From Oxyruncus cristatus (Eukaryota; Chordata; Aves; Passeriformes; Cotingidae), in NCBI GenBank assembly GCA_013399855.1, contig VXAY01001005.1, positions 17,829 to 81,828 on the forward strand: 64,000 nucleotides of DNA, read 5' to 3'. The notes below the pieces were generated by a model. It had not been told where the DNA came from and did not search any database. It saw nothing but the letters and a program-made list of their open reading frames with translations. Numbering within the stretch: position 1 is the first letter of the stretch; each line of letters starts with the position of its first letter. Made by a program: the position numbers and the translations under genes. Shown in pieces: positions 23,690-39,346 of the stretch.

Positions 23690-24860
23690 AGATGGGTATT
23701 AAATTCGGCAAATGCTGGGCGACCGGTGCCCTTACCGTCCTCGGGCGCCTTGGGCCAGCTCTAGGTGGACGTGTAGCCACCAGCGGCCTCCCGGCCACCG
23801 ACGCTCTTCCTATAGGACTGAGGCGGGCGAGGCGCGGCCGCGGGCAGGCGCGCGGGGCGGTGCTCCGGCCTGTGGGGGCGGTGCTGCTGATGGTGTCAGA
23901 CGCCGGCCTCCGCCGGCTCCTCCGAGCGGCTCCTGGCGGGCNNNNNNNNNNNNNNNNNNNNNNNNNNNNNNNNNNNNNNNNNNNNNNNNNNNNNNNNNNN
24001 NNNNNNNNNNNNNNNNNNNNNNNNNNNNNNNNNNNNNNNNNNNNNNNNNNNNNNNNNNNNNNNNNNNNNNNNNNNNNNNNNNNNNNNNNNNNNNNNNNNN
24101 NNNNNNNNNNNNNNNNNNNNNNNNNNNNNNNNNNNNNNNNNNNNNNNNNNNNNNNNNNNNNNNNNNNNNNNNNNNNNNNNNNNNNNNNNNNNNNNNNNNN
24201 NNNNNNNNNNNNNNNNNNNNNNNNNNNNNNNNNNNNNNNNNNNNNNNNNNNNNNNNNNNNNNNNNNNNNNNNNNNNNNNNNNNNNNNNNNNNNNNNNNNN
24301 NNNNNNNNNNNNNNNNNNNNNNNNNNNNNNNNNNNNNNNNNNNNNNNNNNNNNNNNNNNNNNNNNNNNNNNNNNNNNNNNNNNNNNNNNNNNNNNNNNNN
24401 NNNNNNNNNNNNNNNNNNNNNNNNNNNNNNNNNNNNNNNNNNNNNNNNNNNNNNNNNNNNNNNNNNNNNNNNNNNNNNNNNNNNNNNNNNNNNNNNNNNN
24501 NNNNNNNNNNNNNNNNNNNNNNNNNNNNNNNNNNNNNNNNNNNNNNNNNNNNNNNNNNNNNNNNNNNNNNNNNNNNNNNNNNNNNNNNNNNNNNNNNNNN
24601 NNNNNNNNNNNNNNNNNNNNNNNNNNNNNNNNNNNNNNNNNNNNTATTCCCATCACGTGCAGTTGCACTGTTTTTAGAGCCGCAGTCCCCGTCGGGGTGC
24701 TGCCCTGCACCCAACTCGCGGCGATTCAAAAGCTAGGCGCGCAGGGGTCGGGCTGGGTGCGGCGGTACGAGCGGGGCAGCGGCCGGGGTCGCCCGCCTTG
24801 GCAGTACTGCGGGAGCAGGAGCCCGAGCCCCAGAACATACACTGCGAAGTAGTGGAGTTG
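23690..24860 (+). promoter_or_regulatory. CpG island, presumed RGS7BP promoter and exon 1 region
   Basis: Both sides of an assembly gap are very GC- and CpG-rich in an otherwise AT-rich window (for example gaggcgcggccgcgggcagg and gtgcggcggtacgagcgggg). Two GGGCGGTGCT boxes (GC-box type) lie near 23855-23885. It is 2.3 kb upstream of RGS7BP exon 2 and no exon 1 coding sequence is visible in the flanks, so exon 1 should be in the gap. Minus-strand pseudogene segments point away from it, so it may once have been bidirectional (inference). Confidence 0.7.
23942..24644. other. Assembly gap, 703 N
   Basis: Run of N inside the CpG island. The long open frames spanning it are artefacts of translating N. 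Confidence 0.99.
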
Positions 24861-27324
<2,464 letters not shown>

Positions 27325-29565
27325 TAGGAGTCAACTTATGTTTAATTAAAGCTGTATTCATGTGCAAATCTTTGTGAGATACTGCATTATGGAAACTTTC
27401 AGCAAAAGCATTAACTTCTGTTTCTGTTTTAGGCATAGAAGTGTATGACCAGAAATCTACAGAATGCTCATATCCTTATGATAGCACAGTTTGGGTTCAA
27501 ATCCAGATCCCCTTACCAAGATGATTTCCTATTGATTTCCCTGGATGCTTTTATGTAAGACAAACAGGATTTTGCTGAGTATCACTACAGAATTTAAAAA
27601 GATCAGGGCAGAAGCCATGCCATTCAAGGGTGAAATAGCAATAGCTTTCTGCCCAGTCTTGCATTGAGTATACCTAAGTGAATAGTTAAGACAACTAGCT
27701 CAGCTCAACTAGATACTCAAGAAAATTAGACCAAAAATGATTAGGTGAAAGTTGTGTGAGGGCAATACAAATACTAGTCTGAAAACTTGTGTTTACATTC
27801 TGCATGTACATTTTTAAATCCTTATTTGTGTTGAAATAAGAATGGAAGCTTTGCTAGCATATAATATTTTAATTTATTCTTTGGTATTACATTATATACA
27901 TGCCTTTCCATGGTGACAGAATATATTATCATGTACTTGAGATCATGCCTCAGTACAAGATAAACCAGCATAAATAGCTGTGTCTTACAAAATGGAAATT
28001 TGTGCTGCTAATTGCATTTGGGTTCTTCACAGTATGGTGACTGGGGCATTTGTGTTAACACGTGTATACCCTGAGTCATGTCTCTCTGATTACACTTTGT
28101 TAGAACTTTCTGTAGCTGCCTTATCTGCCATAAGCCATTGTATACTACTGGAAAAAAACCCACTTTCTTTTTTTGCAGCTCTGCCTAACCCCTGTTGAAT
28201 TTCTTTCGTCACTTTAATATATATGAGGAATCTGTCATAGGTTTAGCATATAAGGGAAAACCACACTCACTAAATGGAAGAAGGAACTGGTTGATTGCTT
28301 TAGTAGGACTGTCAACATTTTCAAGAAAGACTTTGTGCAAAGACTCTTAAGTTGTTTTCGTGACCTCTGCTTTGTTCCTCAAACAAAATACATGCTTTTA
28401 AAATACTGAAGTCTGTGAGAATTTTAAAAAAAACACCAACCAATAGACATGGTTCTTTTTAACCCATACACTGATAATGTGAAAGCAAAACAGTAGTGAA
28501 ATTTATCTTACATGCTTTCAGACTCAAAAACTAATATAAACAAAAATAACACATCTGAGTAGCTGAACCTATTTCGTCATTTTTTAAATGGTTTTTTTTT
28601 TCCATACATGCTTATTTAGAAGTACAGAGGTTTTTTTAAGTAATCGTTTGGCAGTTGGGAATCTGCCATATACACAAATATGTCCTGAAGGTTGTGCAGT
28701 TGCTGTGAGATTGACATTTAGCTAATCTAAAACTGTTCTAAATAACTGTGATAGTAATGTGATATCCATAACAACTGGTAGGTGTTAGAAACTCCCTGAA
28801 AATTACTTGTGTGACTTGACAGACATTTTACAAGATGTGCTTCACATCCCTGCCCTCCTGCAGCTGAGGAAAGCCATATGAGACAACATTTTTGGTGTAT
28901 TTGTGAGAAAAGTGGGAGATGAAGGTAGAGCAAGGATGCAGTGTAGAAAAGAATTAGAAGGAGAGGAATAATAAATAGTCTCAGAGATTCAGTTTTTAAT
29001 GCAGCAGGAGGAGTGATGTAGTGCATATAGCATAGAATCTAGAATGGGAACCTAATTGGATAGGAAGAAGAAGTATCAGGAAGAAAAATGCTAAGGGACA
29101 GGAATGTGTTAGATCATCCTCAGTATTAAATAGTCAAGAGGGTAGTGTATTGCTCAGAAACCACTGGTAGTCAGCAGATGAGACAAAGCCTTGTTTAGTT
29201 CACTGCTTTAGTTTGAAATGCACAACACTGCACTGTGCAAACTTCTGGATAACATAACCAATTCTCTCTTCCAAAACTTTTTAAAGAAAGCCTATTGCTT
29301 TCCTGCTGAGAGAGAATAATAGCAAACAGCTATTTATGCTACTAGACGATAACATTTCATGACATAACAGCATTCTATTAGTTAAGGTCATCAGTAATGT
29401 TCAGTTAGTATCTAAGTGACCTACCTGAGCTGTTGAAAGGCAATCTTTTAAGAAGTTGGCATCACTGTCTAAGAAGACAACAGTAAGTTCATTTACCCTG
29501 TTTGTGCTGATGTCTTCTTTGGAAAGTTAACAGACAGCTTAATTCCTGTTTGAATATATTAGGAT

Positions 29566-29630
29566 TTCACAGAATAGGCTTGGAGGGGACCTCTAGCAAT
29601 CATCCGGAGATCACCTAGTCCAACCGCTAT
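29566..29630 (-). mobile_element. CR1 3'-end relic, inverted
   Basis: tttcacagaataggcttgga then ggggacctctagcaatcatc and tagtccaacc: inverted CR1 tail, ~65 bp. Confidence 0.6.
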
Positions 29631-31442
29631 AGACACTAGTGCATTAAATGTACTCATGACTCAGGCAGTTAAAAGAGACACCTATTTCCCTTCCTGACTC
29701 ACTTGTTCTAGAAGACAAAGGAAGGTAGCAAAGAGGAAAGGTGTAAAGACTTGGAAGGAAACAAATAAGAACAGATCCACTAGTGCTGAGAAAGGCAGCT
29801 CTGGGAAGAAAATCTGGGAATTTTGGGAAGGGAAAGAAGTGCTGAGGCAGAGATAATGCATTAGGAACAGAACATGATAGAAGTCATGAGGACAAAAAAA
29901 GCTTTGATCATGAGCATATCAATTCTGGAATATTAGGCAGACATCAGAGTAGGACAGGGAACAATGAGAGAAAACTGCAGGTCTACCTGTAGAACAAGTA
30001 CACACTGATGTGCCAACAAAAGGAGATTCAGCTATGGAAGTAAAGGAAGTGAAAGTCAAACTTATATTTTAAAATCTGAGAGAAATAAAACCAAAACCAT
30101 TGTGAAAAAGATGAAGAAGTAGCAAGGAAACATAAAACCTTGTAACGTCCATACTGAACGATACCATACTGAATTAGACCGTGTCACCCCCATCTAGCTC
30201 AAATCTGACAGCTGCTCATAGCAGAGATTTCATTAAAAAATAAGCATACAAAATCCAGGCTGTGCATAGAATGATGCCTTCTCTCATATTTTTGCCACTA
30301 CATAGGAATAAGTAAGCAAAGGTTGCAGCTGGTCAATTTGTGTCTGACAAATATGAATTCTCAGAAGATTTCAGGATTTATGTAAGTATGAAGGTCTTTT
30401 ACTCAAAAAATGCTGACGTTGAATAAGGACGTCTTTACACTGTGATGTGTTTAAAATTAATTTATTAAAAAAATACTGTTGAGAAAGGAAACTTAAAATT
30501 AAGTCTCCAAGTTAATAGGGCCTCATAGATGTTACATCCTCTTTACTTGCTTTCTTATGTATTTTTCTGGGAGAAGTAGTGAAATTTTATAAAAGGGGAA
30601 TAAAGATCAGAAATAAAAATAATCTAAATTGAAATATCCTGTTTTAGTTGATGGTCTTTTAGGAATGCAAGTCAAAGTAAACCCTTCTTTCAGTGTTGGT
30701 TTTCTGAGGACTTTAGGGAAATTCCTGCTCTCATAGTAAAAGTTCTTAGTGATTTTTAATGAATTGTCTTCTGAAGAAGGTGAGTAAGTTTTGGTCCTTT
30801 TATCACATTTTCTGCTGTATTAATGTATCAGAAATTAAATATCTCAAATTATTTACATTGTGTACCCTTGCTGTATCAGTTTTCGTGGTCAAAACTGAAG
30901 AAACTACAGCAGCAAGAAAACGAATCTGCATGATTTTTTTCCAAAAGAAAAGAAATGGAAAATACTTGTAACAACAGGAAGATGGTGGGGAGCAAATTTG
31001 TGTTTTGGAAGGGAGTCTGCTTTATGAAATCATAAAGAGTGGTGATATTTTAGAGTTCATCAAATACAGAACCAGCTTTATAAGTGAAGTCCACTAAGTC
31101 TGGGATGTCAGTAGAAAGATAACTCTGTATTTTAAGATACAGGTTTTGCACAACTGTGCACGCACTTTTCTAAATGTTCTTTCATATTTTTAAGCACTTG
31201 ATGTGCTTACATAATGTGTGGACTTGGCACAGTGAAACCAGAACTGGCAGTGTGTCTGTGGCAGTCTGATATATATGTAGGCAGTGGCTTTTTTGCATGA
31301 AACAAAACTGTGACGAGCTCAAGGGTGCATGGCAATGTACATCTGTGTGAGCGTAACTCTGAAACTGATTTTTCTCTGTGGTTCAGACTGCTGTTGCAAT
31401 GTCTAGAATCTAAGGAGGAGTAAACCCCTACACCAATACAGA

Positions 31443-32145
31443 CAGGGGTCAGCCAGTTGGAAAGCATCTTTGCAGAAAAGGACCTGGTGGGTTCTGCTGA
31501 ACATCAAGTTAAGCATGAGCCAGCACTGTGCCCTTGTGCAAATTGTGGGCCAACAGCCTCCTATGATACTTTAGGAAATCTTGCCAGCAGGTTGGTGGAG
31601 CTCATCCTTCACTTCTACTCAGGGCTACTGAGACTGTATCTGGAGTACTGTGTCCAGTTCTGGGCTCCCTAGAAAAGAGAAAGGGACATACCAGAACAGG
31701 TCTAGTTAAATGCCCTAAAGAGAGTTGGTTGGGAGCAAGTGGCATCCAACATACAAGGAGAGGGCAACAGATCTGGGATTATTTAGCTTGGAGAAGAAAA
31801 GACTTGGACAGGGATCTTATCAATGTGTATAAAAATGCTTGATGGGGTAGTGTAAAGAAGACCTAGCCAGACTATTCTCAGTGGTATCCAGTGATAGAAC
31901 AGAAAGTACAACTGAAATAAAAAAAAAAAAAAACCACAAAAAATTGATTTAAACATCTTTAAACTGCTTTTTTACTGAGAGGCTGGTAGAATATTTGAAC
32001 AGGTGCAGTGAGAGATTATGAAGTCTCCATCCTTGGAGATACTCAGAACTCAACTGGACATGGCCCTCAGTAACCTACTCTAGCTGAGACTGCCTTGAGC
32101 AGGAGGCTTGGACTAGATTAGTTCTAGATGTCCTTTCCAGCTTGT
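31443..32145 (+). mobile_element. Old CR1 copy
   Basis: Diverged but collinear with CR1 3' region: agttggaaagcatctttgca, tgtatctggagtactgtgtc, cagttctgggctcc, then gtaacctactctagctgaga and the 3' end at tgtcctttccagc. An A-rich insertion lies near 31918. Frames are broken. Confidence 0.8.
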
Positions 32146-34210
32146 GACAAAAATGACTGTAAATCTTCTCCTTGGCAAACTGCAAAGTTAAAGTTTCCTT
32201 ATTTGACACTCATGTGCATCTGTTACTCTTACAGAATAGTTAATTAAGTTCCCCTGAGTTCAAGAAAAGTTGAGGAAGTAGACGTAGGAATCACATCCTG
32301 ATTACATTCCTGTGCACAGAAATGTTACCATACCGTAGTGTTGCCTTAAGTTTTTAATTTTATGTAATTTTTACTTTTGTTTTCCTTTGCAATATACAGT
32401 AGGATTTCTGATGTTTTCAGTAAGTATTGAATAGTAATTTCTCAGAGCTAATTAACATTAGATCTTTTCCTGAACTTGTGTTAAAACATTCTGTTGACAC
32501 CCAATTGTGGCCAATTTTTTACTGAACTGTCTGAACTTTCCCGATTATGACCCTTCAAAATCATTATTTGCTGTCTAAAGCATACAAGCAAATGAAAAAG
32601 ACTCCTTCAAAATATTTTACAAAGTAAGCATAAAGGAGACTCCAAGATTCTAAGTTAATAAAAGCTACATTAAGGCAGGCGTAACAGAAACCCTTTTAAC
32701 TGTTTAACTTCAGATGTTAAATAAAGCACTGCTGGCAGTCAGTGTAGCTGAGCAGAGACAAAGTGCAGCAACGCTTAGCTCAGCAGGGAAGAATTTTTAT
32801 AATCATGATTCAAAACCAATGTTATGCCAGCAGATAGAGAACAAACTAGAACTCTGCCCCAGCTAGATACCAGTTGAGCAGCATTTATGGAGATCTCTGT
32901 CCTCCATAGTTGTCTTTGCAGTCACTGCCATGGTACTCCTCTAAGAGTATGTGTCAGAGGTGGGGAGTGTGATGTTAACTCCAGTGTCCTGGAGTTCTGA
33001 ATCACAAGCACTGCTGCTGGATCCTACCACTGTTAGAGTTATCATTGTTCCAGCTGCCAGATGAAAGTTAAGAACTAGTAAGTGCTTCACAGAGACTGAT
33101 AATCAGAATGTGGCCTGGTAAAAGTGTACTTAAGTATCAAAAATAATGTTACGACATAAAACAAGGAAAGCAGCCAATATTCACTGCAGGAGTCAAAACT
33201 GTTACATATGATAATACCAATAACATAATGCCCTCTGAATCCGAGGTTATGTGAGTTTTTTGCTAAAATGTTGCAGGTATTTTAAACAGTAGCACTTTAA
33301 AAATCCTATAAAGTAAAAAATTTTGAGATTTTTTTCAATTCTGAAAACTGTTGGAAATGTAAAACTTCCCTTTTGCACTCTTGGGCTATACTAAAAGCAT
33401 CTCAGTAAGTTATTTCCGTGTGGCAGGCTAGATCCCACAATTCTTACAATCATTTGATAGTACCTTACTCAACAAGTTGTTCTGATGATTTAACTGTGAT
33501 TGTCCAAAATGAGTAAAGTCAGGGAGATTTTTGTCTCCCTCCAAAGAAGAGCTTTCAGGATGTGGAGCATGTTCATTACCAAGCATTCTTACCATATAAC
33601 GTCTCATTTTCCCTCAATCTTTACGTTCAGTTTCTGTAAACATTTCCTGTAACTTTCTTAAATGCTTAAAGTTTTCATGTGATTTCAAGCATATCTTGAA
33701 ATCTACGGGCAAATTCTGACAGTGTTTGTTCTACTTTGCTTGGATCATCTTCCCTGATTTCTAAATCGAAGTAACTCTAAACTTACTAAGGACTAACTAA
33801 GGCATGATAATGCAGTAAGTATAGCATAGCTAAGTCCTTTCACAAGAGGGTAAGATGCACATGTATTTTTCTGAATAGATTCCTTTGAAAAAAAATTCTC
33901 TATTATACAACCCACATGCACCCAAAATGATGGAAAGGGACATGGAAAAGATAAGACTGTTTTCTGAGGAATAGAGCTAAAGTGGATTCTCGTGTTAAGA
34001 ATAAAATCTGTTTACTCAATTTAAGTTGCAAATTGAAAAAGAAATCATTTAAGTCAGATACCTCAAGTTCTGATACATGAATTCAGAAAGCAAATGAGGA
34101 GAAAATAAGGTTATTTACTAAGATTATAATTCTCATAATAGCTGATCTCTACAGACTGACTTTATACTGTTTTCTTTGGAACTGTACTTTAATAGGTGTT
34201 TGGGACTTGA

Positions 34211-34274
34211 AGATACAAGGTGTTAAATACCTTGTATCTTCCTTTATAGATCTAATATCTTCCTTTATAGATCT
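34211..34274. repeat. Inverted repeat overlapping a two-copy tandem repeat
   Basis: AGATACAAGG (34211-34220) and its perfect complement CCTTGTATCT (34230-34239) flank a 9-base loop. From 34236, the unit ATCTTCCTTTATAGATCT occurs twice, separated by AAT. Confidence 0.85.
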
Positions 34275-34977
34275 GTCTTTCATAACTGGAGGCCAGATTC
34301 AGTAAAGGGCAAACATACCTAAAAGTGAATTTATCACTCTATTATTTCTCTATGTTCAGAACAGCAATTCTGAAAGTCCTGGAAGTTCTACATCTGCCAT
34401 AACACAGCATAACTTAGTTTTGACAAAGTAGAATAGCTAAACACCTTGCTTAATGGTAGACCTTAGCAGGCAGACGGTCAAGCATTCTTGCTTTTCCAGG
34501 CTCTGACAAGCTTCATCCGAGAGGTGCTGTCAGTGCACCTCAGAGACTGACGCACACTGACAATTTTGGACTACTCACAGTACACTTGTACCCTTCCTTT
34601 AGGCAAAGCTGAAAGTGAGTTAACTTAGTTTCTAGACCACTTGCACCTACCTCCCAGAAAAGGGAGGAAAGAGACAAAAGAGGAAAGTGAATGCTAAAAT
34701 AGAATGAACACATCTTTGTCAGTCTCGTATTTGTCCTTGTCTTCTGTCTACACTCAACTAGCACATTCACAGTCCCTTCCAGTGCACTGCTGCCACTGTT
34801 TAGACACTGAAGGACTGCACATGCTGGGTAAGCCAGACAGGTAAGCCTGCCACTGGGATGGAGGGTCCTGCAACAGAAGAGAAGCTGCATGGCAGCCAGC
34901 AGCCGGGAATATTGCCCATGCTCAAGAATCACCACAAACAGCAATATTCTCCCTGGCTCACTAGGATGATGTAATGA

Positions 34978-36318
34978 TGGAAGCTGGTGAATGTCACACC
35001 CATCCGCAAAAAGGTGAACCCAGGCAACTACAGGCCTGTTGGCCTGACCTCAGTGCCTGGCAGGGTTACGGAGCAGATCATCCTAAGTGCAATCACACAG
35101 CACCTGCAGGATGGACAAGGGATCAGACCCAGCCAGCACGGGTTTAGGAGGGACAGGTCCTGTCTGACCAACCTGATCTCCTTTGATGACCAGGTGACAC
35201 GCCTGCTGGATGAGGGGAAGGCTGTGGATGTGTCTGTCTGGACTTCAGCAAAGCCTTTAACACCGTCTCCCACAGCATTCTCTTGGAAAAACTGGCAGCC
35301 CACGGCTTGGACAGGGGCACTCTGTGCTGGGTTAGGAACTGGCTGGAGGGCCGGGCCCAGAGAGTGGTGGTGAACGGGGCTGCATCCAGTTGGCAGCCGG
35401 TCACCAGTGGTGTCCCCCAGGGATCAGTGTTGGGCCCAGTTCTGTTTAATATCTTTATTGATGATTTAGATGAGGAGATTGAGTCCACTATTAGCAAATT
35501 TGCAGATGACACTAATCTGGGGGGGAATGTTGATCAGCTGGAAGTCAGGTGGGCTCTGCAGAGGGACCTGGACAGACTGGAGAGCTGGGCTGATTCCAAC
35601 GGGATGAGGTTCAACAAGGCCAAGTGCCAGGTCCTGCACTTTGGCCACAACAACCCCCTGCATTGCTACAGGCTGGGCACTGAGTGGCTGGAGAGCAGCC
35701 AGGCAGAAAGGGATCTGGGGNTCCTGGCCTGGATCAGGAACAGTGTGGCCAGCAGGAACAGGGAAGTGATTCTGCCCCTGTACTCAGCACTGGTGAGGCC
35801 ACACCTGGAGTGCTGTGTCCAGCTCTGGGCCCCTCAGTTCAGGAGGGATATTGAGGTGCTGGAGCAGGTGCAGAGAAGAGCAACCAGGCTGGTGAAGGGA
35901 CTTGAACACAAGCCCTGTGAGGAGAGGCTGAGGGAGCTGGGGTTGTTTAGCCTGGAGAAGAGAAGGCTCAGGGGAGACCTCATCACTCTCTACAACTCCC
36001 TGAGAGGAGGTTGTAGGCAGGTGGGGGTTGGTCTCTTCTCCCAGGCAACCAGCAGCAGGACAAGAGGGCACGGTTTTAAGCTGTGCCAGGGGAGGTTTAG
36101 GTTGGATATTAGGAAGAAATTCTTTACAGAGAGGGTAATCGGGCATTGGAATGGGCTGCCCGGGGAAGTGGTGGATTCTCCATCCCTGGAGGTTTTTAAG
36201 ATGAGAGTGGATGTGGCCCTTAGTGCCATGGTCTAGTAACTGTGGTGGTGTTGGATCAAGGGTTGGACTTAAATGATCTCAGAGGTCCTTTCCAACCCGG
36301 CTGGTTCTATGATCCTCG
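34978..36318 (+). mobile_element. Young CR1 copy with partial reverse transcriptase
   Basis: About 1.3 kb, retaining the C-terminal part of the CR1 ORF2 reverse transcriptase: NYRPVGLTSVPG near 35024, a one-base frameshift near 35235-35240, then [14 protein letters not shown] near 35410 and the FADDT catalytic box near 35500. An ambiguous base at 35721 coincides with a join that, compared with the copy at 37868, lacks the usual gtggccaagaaggccaaggg segment. The 3' end has ttggacttaaatgatctcag and ggttctatgatcc. 5'-truncated and frameshifted, hence inactive. It sits in RGS7BP intron 2, sense orientation. Confidence 0.93.
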
Positions 36319-36778
36319 TTTTTTTTCTTGCTGTTCCTATTTTTCATATGAATACTTTCTTCATGAACATTTCCTGGCAGCAGATTTGGTGTAAGAATTC
36401 TAATACTTCCATATTATGTTAAATTATGTGCTTGAAGTTGTTGAAGAAACTGCTTTCCCATTGCAAAAGAAAACAAGTTTGCATTTATTGTGTGAGCAAA
36501 GAGAAGCTGACACTTCATATCTCTGTCTATCACAGCAAGACAGGTCATTGAAAATACACTGTTGGTAATCTTGGCAGCACAGCAAATGGTTAAATGGCAA
36601 AGTATTTAGAAGTGCCAGGTTTGTACAGCAGCCTCCAATTATTTCCAACAGTTCTGGAGCTGTTACTGTGGTGAAGCAGCACTATTCACCCACACGTGTT
36701 TACACCCGCTCCCAAAAGAACCACCAACAAAGCAGAGATTGGTATTTTGGTATAGGATGACAACTGCAACCATACCAC

Positions 36779-37138
36779 ATGAGGCTGAGTGATGTGAAGC
36801 TCTGTGCTGAGGTAGCAGTCCCTTCATGCAGGGTGAAGAGCACCAGTGCCCAAAAGTGTGGACATTCCAAAGTCTGGGCATTTAATTTAGCTGCAGACTT
36901 ACCCAAGGTGTCATGTGTGTACAGCCTTGCTATTCATTTTACATCATTCAAGACTTGGAAATTAGTACTATGTCTGTGCAGCTGCTCATATAGGATGCTG
37001 GGTGCCAAAGAAGACTTTGTGGAGGAATCCTTGTTTCCCAAGCAGAAAAAGGGCATTTCAAAGAAGGGAAAACCAAAAGCAACACCAGTTCAAAAATTCA
37101 AATGGAGACTTAAAGCAGGATTCAAAAATCTGAAGTGA
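36779..37138 (+). other. Unassigned 119-codon open frame in RGS7BP intron 2
   Basis: The last third is rich in Lys (FPKQKKGISKKGKPKATPVQ, then KFKWRLKAGFKNLK). No family recognised; not in any annotated isoform known to me. Could be chance in an A-rich stretch. Confidence 0.2.
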
Positions 37139-37280
37139 AAAAAATGCAAAGTTCTTTATGCTAGAATACTGCTTCCTGAACATATTTTACCAACAGATGG
37201 TTTTAAAAATTTCTTTCTCCATACATGAATTTCAATTCAGGAAGCTAATCTGTTAGGGGTTTTTCTCTTTCTTTTTTTTT

Positions 37281-37323
37281 NNNNNNNNNNNNNNNNNNNN
37301 NNNNNNNNNNNNNNNNNNNNNNN
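37281..37323. other. Assembly gap, 43 N, flanked by poly-T
   Basis: A short N run with T-rich sequence on both sides (ctttcttttttttt and a run of more than 20 T), so the gap is probably an unresolved homopolymer. Confidence 0.98.
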
Positions 37324-37867
37324 CTATTTTTTTTTTTTTTTTTTTTTTTTTTGACACATTCATGTTTTCTCAGAGTCTTGCAGCTGTGATTTTTAACTTA
37401 ACTACTCATGCAGATTTGATCTGTGAAGTGTCTGGTGGAGCTGTGTGAGATACTTCTACTGACTCTTTACCACAATTTATTTTTCTCTTGAAATACTTTT
37501 GTATGGAGATATTTGGATATTTGGGGTTTTTAAAAAGATAAAAAAATACTCTGACATATTCAAAGCTTTCCTAGAAGCATTTAATACATCCAGAATCCCA
37601 CTTACTCTGAGCAACTTACTAATGATCTGTTTTCGTTCCACACTAGAATTGCAGTAGTTACGCTGTTTCACTAACAGAAAAAAAGGATTATGAAAACGTA
37701 TAGATATTTTCAGCAATTGTTAATGCAGTAAAGCTCATATCCAAATCACAGTAGAACTTACAGAATATTTTCCCTTTAGTTTAAATAGTCTCTATACCAA
37801 TGTGGTATGTAAGATTTTTGAGGAAAAGCAAATACATTGTTCTTTACTACTTCTCATTCTAATACCA

Positions 37868-38505
37868 GTGTGCCCAGGTGGCCAAGAAGGCCAAGGGCAT
37901 CCTGGCCTGGATCAGGAACAGTGTGGCCAGCAGGAACAGGGAAGTGATTCTGCCCCTGTACTCAGCACTGGTGAGGTCACACCTGGAGTGCTGTGTCCAG
38001 CTCTGGGCCCCTCAGTTCAGGAAGGATATTGAGGTGCTGGAGCAGGTCCAGAGAAGAGCAACCAGGCTGGTGAAGGGACTTGAGCACAAGTTCTATGAGG
38101 AGAGGCTGAGGGAGCTGGGGTTGTTTAGCCTGGAGAAGAGGAGGCTCAGGGGAGGTCTCATCACTCTCTACAACTCCCTGAGAGGAGGTTGTAGGCAGGT
38201 GGGGGTTGGTCTCTTCTCCCAGGCAACCAGCAGTAGGACAAGAGGGCATGGGCTTAAGCTGTGCCAGGGGAGGTTTAAGTTGAATATTAGGAAGAAATTT
38301 TTTTTCTTTACAGAGAAAGTAATCAGCCATTGGAATGGGCTACCCAGAGAGGTGGTGGATTCTCCATCCCTGGAGGTTTTTAAGATGAAACTGGATGTGG
38401 CTCTTAGTACCATGGTCTGATAACCATGGTGATGTTGGATCAAGGGTTGGACTTAATGATCTCAGAGGTCTTTTTCAACCCAGTCGATTCTATGATTCTG
38501 CGATC
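37868..38505 (+). mobile_element. Young CR1 copy, 5'-truncated
   Basis: Begins gtgcccaggtggccaagaag and continues to the tail gattctatgattctgcgatc. Very similar to the copy at 35722-36318, with a T-rich insertion near 38297. The 180-codon open frame 37878-38420 is the 3' coding relic of CR1. Confidence 0.93.
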
Positions 38506-39346
38506 ACATCTGCTCTGGTTTTCTCATTCTGATATATGGAGAATTAGAAATCTAAGTTACAAACAGATAAAAGTTATCTAGATCACACAAATGTTTTATA
38601 AGATGCCTTTTGGAAAAAATGTTGAAATTTACATTCAAAAAAGGTACTAGAGACAGAAAAGGAAAAAAGAAGTGTCATAAATCTATACGAAACGTCTGTT
38701 TTAGCGTCCTGTTAATGGTCAACAGCAGATGGCATCACTTGCCTGCAGCAGAGTTCCTTCTAAATTTGGTATGTTGGTAGCTAGTTCTGACCTAGATCCT
38801 GCGGTATCAAATACCTGAAGTATTTAACTCTTCTCCAGGCCTTTCTGGAAAGTTTGACCCTAGTTCTCCATATAGATCAGAAGGAATTTCATAAACTATC
38901 CCATATCGGATACTTTGCTTCATTTTCAAAAAATCTCTGTACAACTATTAACTGCATAGGAGTCTAGGTATGAATGCCTACTGTTTATGTTTTGTGGACT
39001 TCTGAAAGACAGAGTTTGTAAATCAGTTATTAATGAATAGTAACTGATTAGGGAACATTTTATAGAACATAAAAGCTTAGCAAAAGTCAAAGAGGAAATC
39101 CACAGGCAGCATGACTTTCAGCTGCCTGTAATCAAGTAAAAAGAGGCTGAGCTCAAGCCTGTTGGATTGCACAAACGTATCTTTTCTGTCACTAATTTTT
39201 TATCAGAGAAATTCATTTGAGAACAACTTGGATGATGACAAGGCAGGGTACTGAATAGGAATTTCTTTGGTAAGCATAAGAATTACTGCATATTCAGCTA
39301 ATCTGAATGCCTCCTTGGTTACCACTGATTTTTTCTGGCAGATCTG

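Noticed and set aside
23655..24852. Long open frames (277-388 codons) across the CpG island
   Set aside because: They are created by translating the N gap; real sequence contributes under 100 codons of GC-rich frame on each side.
34540..34944. 134-codon minus-strand open frame
   Set aside because: No family resemblance; abuts a CR1 insertion and lacks splice signals.
37878..38420. 180-codon open frame
   Set aside because: CR1 retroposon relic with the CR1 tail directly after it.
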